From the NCBI GenBank assembly GCA_036272735.1, contig DATAYF010000313.1, positions 1-29,357 on the forward strand: DNA of 29,357 nt, read 5' to 3'. This stretch comes from DATAYF01 sp036272735 (GTDB lineage: Bacteria > Chloroflexota > Ktedonobacteria > Ktedonobacterales > Ktedonobacteraceae). The position numbers and the translations under genes were made by a program. The notes below the pieces were generated by a model that worked only from the letters and a program-made list of their open reading frames with translations, had not been told where the DNA came from and did not search any database. Positions 8,633 to 15,612 of the stretch are shown one piece after another; position 1 is the first letter of the stretch, and every line of letters starts with the position of its first letter.

Positions 8633-8649
8633 TCACTATATGTCACTAT
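8633..8649. repeat. Tandem TCACTAT repeats upstream of tnpA
   Basis: TCACTAT occurs at 8633-8639 and 8643-8649, spaced by exactly 10 bp, one helical turn. A related TATAGT(T/G)AT word occurs beyond the tnpB end near 6710. Such phased repeats could be binding sites for the recombinase at the element's left end, or an operator. Confidence 0.35.
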
Positions 8650-8978
8650 TTTTACGTACGTCTCCCCCAAATTGTCTATTTGCTCATCATTTCTCTTCTC
8701 ATTTTGTGTTTTATACGGTATATTTGATATATAGACGGGAGTGAAAATTGTTGGATGGAGAGAACAGGCACAGCGTGTAGGTATATCATCAGCAAGCAAA
8801 GGAGTCGCAGCTATTGTTGCTGGTATCGTACGAGCAACATGAGACGCAGTGGTTGCTTGTATACCAATTCATCGAGCGGATTGAAGTGAAATATGATATA
8901 CTGCTCTGTGTTGAACAGCAGCTATTATGGGTGGTTGGTATAGTGAGCGCCAGTGAAGACTGGCAGGGAACAAAGACG
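8650..8978. other. Intergenic region before the histidine kinase
   Basis: This stretch of about 330 bases has no convincing gene. The kinase frame is open back to 8814, but that part has no ribosome site and no domain. An AT-rich patch at 8704-8733 (TTGTGT, 18 bases, TATATA) is a weak promoter candidate. A 6-bp hairpin, GCCAGT-GAAG-ACTGGC (8949-8964), lies just before the kinase ribosome site and could affect its translation. Confidence 0.3.
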
Positions 8979-11657
8979 ATGGAAGAATCCAGTATCATTG
9001 AGCGTGTAGCACGTATCGTTTCCAGTGTCAGACCAGCGAAAACAGATTATACGCGGTTGGCAGAGGAGTTGGAGTCAGCTATCCCGTTTGATGTTTTTGG
9101 AGTCGTGATACTGCGCTATGATCAAAAGTCGGTGCATGTAACCGTTTGCCAACAGCAAGAGGAAAAATGGTGCGCGGCCTATCGTCTGCATCCGTTTGAT
9201 GGTTCTATGTTACAGCGCCTCATGCGGACCGGAAGCCCCGAATTGATGATGCGTGAACACCCAGAGGGTCTAGATGGTTTGCCAGTAACACACGGAGATG
9301 CACTTAGTGGGTGTCCCCAGTTGCGTTCTGCGTTAATCGCTCCCTTGTTTGCTGGAGGGCACGTCCTTGGGACATTAGAACTGGGTAGCGCTGTTGCTGG
9401 TACCTATCAAGATCAAAATTTGCAGCGCCTGATCAGCGCCGTGGTGCGTGTACTTGCTACTGCTATCGCAGGGGCACAATCAGGCGGCAGTGTAGAAATC
9501 CAGGATAAACAACGCCAGGCGCTCAAAATTGTCTCAACCTCTTTGACCTCGAAAATAGAACTTCCAACCATCCTTAACCAGATTGTCACGGGCATTACCC
9601 AATCGCTCAACGTTTGCTCTATTATCTTTATGTATGATCGGCGGCGGGAAGAGTTCACCATAGCAGATCAAGCAGGGCTGGATGAAGGCGTGATCAAAAC
9701 AACGATACCAGGCGGCTTACCCATCCGTGATGGATGCATCGTGAGTAAGTCGATCATCAGCCTTCAGCCTCAAGTTACCTCGGATATTGCAACTGACGAC
9801 CGTTTTATCGTCTGTCGGTCTATGTTCTCTGCACTTCATATGCATTCTCTTTATAGCTATCCTCTTGTGACTGATTCTATTGCCTATGGAGCGTTGTTGA
9901 TATGCTCTTCCGACGCAGGAGGATTTACACCACTCAAAATGGATATTCTTTCTCTGTTTGCGAATCAGGCTACCATTGCTATTCGTAACGGTATGCTATT
10001 AAAAGCAATGTATCAACGCAGCCGTTTTCACAAAGCTATCGAGCAATTGGATGCACAGTATCATCAGGAGGATGCTGATCTGGAAAGCATGGGTACGCTA
10101 TTGAAGCAAGTACAACAGGTTTCCCAGGAGATGTTTGGTGTCAACCTTGTGAGTATGTTGCGTTTCGTGAGTAGATACCTACCAACACAAAGTGAATTGG
10201 ACATAACCGCGATGCTGCAAACATCTCAAGAAGACTATATGTTGAACGGGCTAGAAATATCAGATGTTGTTGATAGCAAGGTTGCGGCGGTGTCTGGCAG
10301 CATTGTGCAAGCAGAGAGAAATCTCTTTGAAGAAGCGACGAACCTCATCATCAAGAATACTGAGAATGCGTTAGAGAATGTGGCGAAGTTGGGTGGCCCA
10401 GGTCACCTGATTGCACAACTACAACAATCGGCCGATTGCGTGACCGATGCCTGGTTTATTATGGATTCGCAAGGGATGTGTACTTATATGAATCCTGCGG
10501 CTGAAGCTTTGTGCAACGTGCATCTAGAAGGAGTGGGAATTTCGTATAGCATGCGCTCACTTGACCCACTACAAAATACCCGTGTGCCTCGGCTTATAGA
10601 AGAAGAACTGGAAAAACTTTGGCCCAGGATACGCAATGCTCAGGAAGTACGTGATTATCTCGCTGACTTTGAGCGTGATTGCCGATATCGACCAGAAATG
10701 CGTTGTGTACTGGTCACCGAGTTTGCCACTAATCAACAACGTATCTTATCGACAGACAACTTACCCTCTGATCGCCATTATCATTTGACGCGCTATCCTT
10801 TGTTCGCCCAACAAAACCAATTAGAAGGGAATGCTTTACAGATTCGCGATGTTACGCAAAAGGTGCGAGAAGAGAACAACATGTCCATGCTACTCTCGTC
10901 GGTATCGCATGATCTACGTACGCCTCTGACCACGATTAAAGCAGCGGCCTCCGGCTTGTTGCAAGCCGGTATGATATGGAGTGAAGAAGATCGCCACGAA
11001 ATGTTGGAGGATATCGACCGAGAAACAGATCACCTCACAGTGCTGGTTACGGCGCTGGTAGAACTATCACATATTCAAATGGAGGCTTTGATTCTTAGCA
11101 AAGAATGGTGTAATATTCTAGAGATCCTCTACAATACACTCGATAAGCTTGAGCGCGTCCTTGTTGACTATCATATCGAAATTTGTGTAGGCGAAAAGTT
11201 ACCATTAGTCTCTATTGACCCGGTGCACATTGGACGCGTATTCTACAATCTGATTGAAAATGCTGTTCGCCGTAGCCCCGAACATGCGACGATACGAGTG
11301 ATTATCGATAACGTTGATAGCGAGACGACATCGCTACGCGTTGGCGTGGTGGATCAGGGATTGCCAATTTTAGAGCATGAGCGCGAGAGGATTTTTCAAT
11401 CGTATTCTGAGCTGCGTGCTCATGGAAGTGGCCTGGGCCTGGCTATTTGCAAAGGAATTGTGGAGGCGCATCAAGGCACCATTTATGTTGAGGCACCCGT
11501 TGGAGCAGATGCGGAACTGCTCAATAAAGGGGCATGTTTCGTATTTACTCTTCCGCATTCATCTCTGGCTGGAGAAACGCAAGCCAACAAGGTTTCGATG
11601 ATAGAAGAGCGTAGCCCATGGCAACGACGCGAGATGGCTGGGGAGGTTCGGCGATGA
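8979..11657 (+). CDS. Soluble GAF-GAF-PAS sensor histidine kinase
   Basis: The kinase autophosphorylates on a His and passes the phosphate to its partner regulator. No membrane helix is seen, so it senses an intracellular or diffusible signal. Domains in order: GAF (about 20-170), GAF (about 180-350), a helical linker, PAS (about 485-630, ending VTQKVREENN), HisKA with SVSHDLRTPLTTIKAA (His644), and HATPase with NLIENAVRRSP (N box, Asn757/Asn761), VVDQGLP (G1, Asp792) and GSGLGLAICKGI (G2). The HisKA segment resembles KdpD, but the KdpD sensor and USP domains are absent. ATG 8979 is chosen because GGGAA lies eight bases upstream and the first GAF follows soon after; the frame extends to 8814. 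The stop overlaps the regulator start as ATGA. The signal is unknown; GAF domains bind small molecules, haem or chromophores. Confidence 0.9.
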   Translation: MEESSIIERVARIVSSVRPAKTDYTRLAEELESAIPFDVFGVVILRYDQKSVHVTVCQQQEEKWCAAYRLHPFDGSMLQRLMRTGSPELMMREHPEGLDGLPVTHGDALSGCPQLRSALIAPLFAGGHVLGTLELGSAVAGTYQDQNLQRLISAVVRVLATAIAGAQSGGSVEIQDKQRQALKIVSTSLTSKIELPTILNQIVTGITQSLNVCSIIFMYDRRREEFTIADQAGLDEGVIKTTIPGGLPIRDGCIVSKSIISLQPQVTSDIATDDRFIVCRSMFSALHMHSLYSYPLVTDSIAYGALLICSSDAGGFTPLKMDILSLFANQATIAIRNGMLLKAMYQRSRFHKAIEQLDAQYHQEDADLESMGTLLKQVQQVSQEMFGVNLVSMLRFVSRYLPTQSELDITAMLQTSQEDYMLNGLEISDVVDSKVAAVSGSIVQAERNLFEEATNLIIKNTENALENVAKLGGPGHLIAQLQQSADCVTDAWFIMDSQGMCTYMNPAAEALCNVHLEGVGISYSMRSLDPLQNTRVPRLIEEELEKLWPRIRNAQEVRDYLADFERDCRYRPEMRCVLVTEFATNQQRILSTDNLPSDRHYHLTRYPLFAQQNQLEGNALQIRDVTQKVREENNMSMLLSSVSHDLRTPLTTIKAAASGLLQAGMIWSEEDRHEMLEDIDRETDHLTVLVTALVELSHIQMEALILSKEWCNILEILYNTLDKLERVLVDYHIEICVGEKLPLVSIDPVHIGRVFYNLIENAVRRSPEHATIRVIIDNVDSETTSLRVGVVDQGLPILEHERERIFQSYSELRAHGSGLGLAICKGIVEAHQGTIYVEAPVGADAELLNKGACFVFTLPHSSLAGETQANKVSMIEERSPWQRREMAGEVRR

Positions 11658-12385
11658 AAGCGAAAGGGAAGCGTATCCTCGTGGTGGATGATGATTCTCC
11701 AATCCTGCGTACGCTGCGTCGTAGTTTAATAGCCAGCGGCTTTGAAGCGTTGGTTGCCGAGAATGGGAGTCAGGCATTAACCTTATTTTACCAGCACCAA
11801 CCGGACCTTATTTTGTTGGATTTATGTCTACCTGGTGGGGTTGGGGGGCTGGATGTGTGCGTACAGGTACGCGAGTCGTCGGGTGTCCCAATCATTATTC
11901 TGTCGGCAATGGGTGAGGAGAAACAAAAGATACGCGCATTAGACCTGGGAGCGGACGACTATCTCACGAAGCCATTTAGCCAGGAAGAGTTACAGGCACG
12001 AGTACGCGCGTGTTTACGGCGATCCCAAAGCAATGGCATACCCCGCGAGAAAGAGCCAGAGGTGTTTGTCACAGAAGACGAATATTTGCATATGGATGTG
12101 GGGAAAAGGCAGGTGCTTGCAGGGTTACAGGAAATTCGCCTAACCCCGACCGAATTTGAACTGTTACGGCAGTTAATGTTCAATGCAGGCAGAGTGCTAA
12201 CGCATAAAACGTTATTGAAGGCGGTGTGGGGGCCAGAATACGGTGAGGAGGCCGACTATTTACGAGTGTACATTCGGCAATTACGACTCAAGGTTGAGCC
12301 GGAGCCATCCCATCCCCGCTATATTTTAACTGATCCAGGTGTTGGTTATGTCTTCCGGATGCATGTTGAGACATCAAAGTCTTAA
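11654..12385 (+). CDS. OmpR/KdpE-like response regulator
   Basis: This 243-residue DNA-binding regulator is the partner of the preceding kinase. The receiver domain has the acidic pair Asp12/Asp13 (RILVVDDDSP), the phosphoacceptor Asp56 (LILLDLCLP), a switch Ser in IILSAMGE and Lys in DYLTKPFS. The C-terminal winged helix reads IRLTPTEFELLRQL, GRVLTHKTLLKAVWG, LRVYIRQLRLKVEPE and GVGYVFRM, as in the OmpR/PhoB group and closest to KdpE. The frame can start at 11618, but ATG 11654 gives the ATGA overlap with the kinase, has GGGAGG 8-13 bases upstream, and starts right before the receiver. No kdpFABC genes lie nearby, so a potassium role should not be assumed. The targets are unknown. Confidence 0.92.
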   Translation: MKAKGKRILVVDDDSPILRTLRRSLIASGFEALVAENGSQALTLFYQHQPDLILLDLCLPGGVGGLDVCVQVRESSGVPIIILSAMGEEKQKIRALDLGADDYLTKPFSQEELQARVRACLRRSQSNGIPREKEPEVFVTEDEYLHMDVGKRQVLAGLQEIRLTPTEFELLRQLMFNAGRVLTHKTLLKAVWGPEYGEEADYLRVYIRQLRLKVEPEPSHPRYILTDPGVGYVFRMHVETSKS

Positions 12386-12478
12386 TGTGATTTTAACAGA
12401 AATACTAGGCTTTTTACGGTTTTCTTATCTGATAGGCGTTACACTGGTAGCTGTGGTATACGCCTTGTGCTCACTGCA

Positions 12479-12507
12479 TTGCGAAGTGTGGCAACCTTCG
12501 TTATAAT
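12479..12507 (+). promoter_or_regulatory. Sigma-70-type promoter of the chemosensory operon
   Basis: TTGCGA (12479-12484) and a perfect TATAAT (12502-12507) are separated by 17 bases. This gives a transcript start near 12514 and a leader of about 55 bases before the ATG at 12570. It lies in the only sizable gap between the two-component genes and the operon. Confidence 0.6.
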
Positions 12508-12569
12508 GTGCGCAACAATCTTTACTTTCGAACGCACGCGGGCAAGTATCGTAAAGGAACAAAAGGGCA

Positions 12570-13970
12570 ATGGATCAGCAAGATCGTATCATGGATGGGG
12601 ACTTACAAACATTAGGTCTTCAGTCTGTTCTTAAAATGCTCGCTTTGAGCGAAAAAACCGGGAAATTATTCGTGTCTTCGGGCCAGGAGACGCTCTCTAT
12701 CAGTCTACGTAAGGGGAAGATCGTCGGCTTACACGAGGATGGCATGAATCAGCCAGATCTTCTCGGCATGCTCTGCCTGATCAACAAACTCGATCCTCCG
12801 CGTGCACAAATGGTGCGAGAGTTAGCGAGGGGTGACATGCAGTTGGCACTGACGATGTTGGTAGAGCGAGGTTGGATGACGGCCCGCGAGATGCAACAAC
12901 GCCTGGAATTCTCCGTGACACAGGCTATTAGCCACGCTATGCGCTGGGTAAATGGACGCTTTGCATTTCATCGCCAGTTGGTACCTATCGAAACCAGGAT
13001 GCAGCCAATGGATGTCGATTCGATGCTACTTGAGGCTTTGCGACAGGCTGATGAATGGGAAGAATGTGTTGCCGAAGGGGTGACGCACCTTACGCGGAGC
13101 ACCGTCGCTCGTTGGCTGCCAGAAGTGCGTAGAGATGTAGCGAGCATGGGCCTGGGCAGAGAAAGTATCGAAGTTCTCTGTTTATGTACTGGTGATGTCC
13201 CGTTACAAGCGGTCTCTCTGGTACTTATGACGCCCGATGCTCGTGTTGCTCGGATCATGGCACAACTCCTGACGCTTAATCTGATCGAGATCGTGAATAC
13301 TGCCCTTGAAAAAGAATTACAACAAGATCTTTCTGATATCATTATTCGCTGCCAAAATAGCCTGGCCCGCCGCCGCCAATCTTCTCCCCAACAGCATCTA
13401 TTGAACCTAATTACCTCTTTATCCGAAGGGGTCAATGAACTGCTGATCCATCACGGAAAATATGCTCGTAGCCTACGAGGAAGAGGACAGTTGGCACCAA
13501 CAGAAATTGCCCGCTACCTTGAGCGGCGCTTTGTTCAACCGCTACACCTCCTGGCACAGCAGCAATTCTCTATTTTGGAGACGGCAACCTTTCACAATGG
13601 TTTGCTCGAATGTAACGATATTCTTACGCTGAATAAGCTGGTAAAGGGCGAGCAGTTAGAGGAATTTTATTGGGAAGCGGTACAGGGACTGACGGTCTTT
13701 TTACGCATGGTCTTCTCTGAATTGTTGCGCGATGAGGTGGGCAATTCGCACACAGGTCGCCAATTTAGCGTCGCCTGGCGGGTGTTCCAGACAGAAATCG
13801 ACCATGAAATCCAACAATATCAAATTTATCGCGCTCATAAAAATACGCAGAAGGCCCGTGGGCGTGAACAAACATCAACATCGCCTCTAGGAATTGTCCA
13901 GGGGCGCGGCGGAGTCCCTGAAAACGAAGGGGCAGTCTGGTCGTCTGAGACGCAAAGGAGGTCAATTTAA
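12570..13970 (+). CDS. DUF4388/PATAN-domain protein (PatA/PixG N-terminal half)
   Basis: The 466-residue protein starts with a PATAN (DUF4388) domain: LQTLGLQSVLKMLALSEKTG, KLFVSSGQETLSISLRKGKI, then a helical part with GRFAFHRQL and repeats of the same type. In cyanobacterial PatA and PixG this domain is followed by a receiver in the same chain. Here the chain ends in a polar tail and the receiver is the next gene, overlapping by one base (TAATG). The gene opens the chemosensory operon. PATAN proteins take part in output or localisation of Pil/Tax phototaxis and polarity systems, so a role as output partner of the following receiver is likely by inference. AAGGA lies upstream of ATG 12570. 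Confidence 0.8.
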   Translation: MDQQDRIMDGDLQTLGLQSVLKMLALSEKTGKLFVSSGQETLSISLRKGKIVGLHEDGMNQPDLLGMLCLINKLDPPRAQMVRELARGDMQLALTMLVERGWMTAREMQQRLEFSVTQAISHAMRWVNGRFAFHRQLVPIETRMQPMDVDSMLLEALRQADEWEECVAEGVTHLTRSTVARWLPEVRRDVASMGLGRESIEVLCLCTGDVPLQAVSLVLMTPDARVARIMAQLLTLNLIEIVNTALEKELQQDLSDIIIRCQNSLARRRQSSPQQHLLNLITSLSEGVNELLIHHGKYARSLRGRGQLAPTEIARYLERRFVQPLHLLAQQQFSILETATFHNGLLECNDILTLNKLVKGEQLEEFYWEAVQGLTVFLRMVFSELLRDEVGNSHTGRQFSVAWRVFQTEIDHEIQQYQIYRAHKNTQKARGREQTSTSPLGIVQGRGGVPENEGAVWSSETQRRSI

Positions 13971-14407
13971 TGGCAGAACCGACAGTACTGGTGGTGGACG
14001 ATAGCCCTACTGTGCGCAAAATCGTTCAGATGACCCTGCAAAGAGAGCACATCCGTGTCATCACAGCAAGTGATGGTTTAAGCGCTTTAACCTCAGTTGC
14101 TGATGAAATGCCAGCAGTTATCTTGCTGGATATCCAACTTCCCAGGATGGATGGGTACCATATTTGCCAGATAATCCGCAAAAACTTGCAGTTTCGACAG
14201 ATTCCCATTATTATGCTCAGTGGGAAAGATGGTTTTTTTGATAAAATGCGCGGCCATCTAGTTGGCTCGACAGAATATCTTACGAAGCCGTTTGAGGCAA
14301 CAGAACTTGTGCAGACGGTCAGAAAACATCTTGTAAACTGGCAAGATCGTGTACCTATGCAGCATCGCGAAAGTGCTATGCGACCTCGTTTACGCTATCG
14401 TGGCTAA
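13970..14407 (+). CDS. PilG-like single-domain response regulator
   Basis: This is a 145-residue stand-alone receiver. Acidic pair Asp10/Asp11 (VLVVDDSPTVRK), phosphoacceptor Asp54 (VILLDIQLPRMDGY), Ser84 and Lys106 are all present. The segment MLSGKDGFFDKMRG followed by VGSTEYLTKPF matches the PilG signature of Pil-Chp systems. It has no output domain, so it should act by binding partners, most simply the PATAN protein encoded just upstream. A very strong ribosome site, AAAGGAGGT (13954-13962), lies inside the end of that gene. The start overlaps its stop (TAATG), so the pair is produced in step. Confidence 0.92.
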   Translation: MAEPTVLVVDDSPTVRKIVQMTLQREHIRVITASDGLSALTSVADEMPAVILLDIQLPRMDGYHICQIIRKNLQFRQIPIIMLSGKDGFFDKMRGHLVGSTEYLTKPFEATELVQTVRKHLVNWQDRVPMQHRESAMRPRLRYRG

Positions 14408-14471
14408 ATTCGGTTTCCTTCTTGTGCCGATGTGGCAATCGGAGCGTTGATAGGATAGCCATAAATTCCCA

Positions 14472-14485
14472 TCGAACTAGTTCGA
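14472..14485. promoter_or_regulatory. 14-bp palindrome between the two receiver genes
   Basis: TCGAACTAGTTCGA is a perfect 14-bp palindrome in the 103-base gap before the second receiver gene. It could be a repressor or activator site, or a short RNA hairpin. No promoter elements are placed clearly around it. Confidence 0.3.
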
Positions 14486-14510
14486 AATGTTCTGAAAGGG
14501 ATATAATTGT

Positions 14511-14876
14511 ATGCCTGGGCAAAAAGTGTTAGTTGTGGATGATAGTTGGACCGAGTTAACAATGATCGCTGCTCCATTGCGCAATAGCGGCTTTGAAGTG
14601 GTGACGGCTGTCGATGGGGAAGAGGCCATAGAAAAGGTGTTAAAAGAGCGTCCACACTGTATTGTGTTAGATGTAGTGTTACCAAAACAAAACGGCTTTC
14701 AGTTGTGCCGCAAGTTTAAAAGTTCTGAACTGAGTAAGCATATTCCCATTATTTTGTTGACCAGCAAGAATACTCCCGTTGATAGGAATTGGGGCATGAG
14801 GCAAGGTGCCGACATGTATATCACTAAACCCTTCAACGAGGAGGAGCTGGTTGCGAGTGTACGGCGTCTTCTCTAG
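14511..14876 (+). CDS. PilH/CheY-like response regulator
   Basis: This is a 121-residue stand-alone receiver with Asp10/Asp11, phosphoacceptor Asp54 (CIVLDVVLPKQNG), Thr84 and Lys106. The loop TSKNTPVDRNWGMRQGA followed by YITKPF matches the PilH group, in which the second CheY of the system acts as a phosphate sink or opposing output. AAAGGG at 14495-14500 serves the ATG at 14511. The gap of about 100 bases from the PilG-like gene is the largest before the chemoreceptor and contains a palindrome. Which motility output it controls is not visible, because no pilus or flagellar genes are in the window. Confidence 0.92.
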   Translation: MPGQKVLVVDDSWTELTMIAAPLRNSGFEVVTAVDGEEAIEKVLKERPHCIVLDVVLPKQNGFQLCRKFKSSELSKHIPIILLTSKNTPVDRNWGMRQGADMYITKPFNEEELVASVRRLL

Positions 14877-14924
14877 AGGGTTGCCGGACAGCGCCTTACG
14901 TTTCAGTTCATCGGGAGTAAATTC

Positions 14925-15548
14925 GTGTCCAGCGAAGATATGAAAACATTACAACAACGAGATGCTTTTGCCGCAGTCCAACGCATGCTTTCACAATCGC
15001 CATCGCCATCAGCGGCCGCGCTACAGATGCAATTAGCGCAGGGCCAACTTGGCATGAATGGCGGTGCCGTAGGGGCGATGGCACCCGTTGTCGGTGAGCA
15101 GCACCTGGTGTTTTCACTGGGAGGTCGTGAGCTTGCGGTGAAGGCAGAATTGGTGCAAGGCGTTGAACGCCTGGCGGAGGTAACACCAATTCCCAATGTC
15201 GTTTCATGGGTGAGGGGTGTGATGAACTTACGTGGGTCTATTGCCTCCGTCGTCGATCTGCGTACGTTCCTGGGTCTGGAGCATATCTCTGAAACTGCAC
15301 GCACACGTTTGTTATCATTGCAATATCATGAGATGGTTATCTGTTTTGCGGTCGATAGCGTAAGTGAAATGCTCCCAATCCCTGCTACTGCTATTATCAC
15401 TGGAAATGCACGCCAGGCCGATATTCCTTCCTGGGCCGCTCCTTATGCCACTGGAACTGCACTCCTGGCAAATCGCGCGGTGCTTCTGCTGGATGTGCCT
15501 CGTTTGCTCTTCTCGGACAAGATGCAGGATTATGCAGCCTTAAAATAA
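14925..15548 (+). CDS. CheW/PilI-like coupling protein
   Basis: CheW proteins bridge chemoreceptor and CheA kinase in the signalling array. After a low-complexity N-terminus of about 60 residues, the CheW domain runs HLVFSLGGRELAVKAELVQG, the signature VRGVMNLRGSIASVVDLR, and a second half ending VLLLDVPRLLFSDKM. GTG 14925 is preferred because GGGAG (14913-14917) lies just upstream; ATG 14940 is an alternative. Its place between pilH-like and chemoreceptor genes matches pilI/pixI. The N-terminal extension, rich in Ala, Gln and Ser, is longer than in typical CheW (about 150 residues) and may be a flexible tether. Confidence 0.92.
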   Translation: MSSEDMKTLQQRDAFAAVQRMLSQSPSPSAAALQMQLAQGQLGMNGGAVGAMAPVVGEQHLVFSLGGRELAVKAELVQGVERLAEVTPIPNVVSWVRGVMNLRGSIASVVDLRTFLGLEHISETARTRLLSLQYHEMVICFAVDSVSEMLPIPATAIITGNARQADIPSWAAPYATGTALLANRAVLLLDVPRLLFSDKMQDYAALK

Positions 15549-15612
15549 TAGACACGCATGATGGTGGTCTAAGTTTGGCAAAGGTTCTATATACCAACAG
15601 GAGGTCTGGCGG

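Larger units (their letters stand above)
6759..8649 (-). mobile_element. Degenerate IS607-type element (tnpA + tnpB), ends not defined
   Basis: The element has the IS607 gene order: a serine-recombinase tnpA followed by tnpB, overlapping as ATGA at 8001-8004. Both genes are broken (see their entries), so it is a remnant that cannot move by itself. IS607 elements make no long inverted repeats or clear target duplications, so the ends cannot be fixed from one copy. I place the right end near the tnpB stop and the left end just beyond a pair of TCACTAT repeats upstream of tnpA. The 79 bases between the lipoprotein stop and the tnpB stop may include the true right end. Long open frames on the opposite strand are shadows. 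Confidence 0.8.

Noticed and set aside
11654..12385. Regulator named as KdpE
   Set aside because: Similarity to KdpE is general; no kdp transport genes or KdpD sensor domains are present, so a potassium role is not supported.
14502..14507. Perfect TATAAT four bases before the PilH-like start
   Set aside because: Transcription from it would start inside the coding region; the AAAGGG site upstream explains the start instead.
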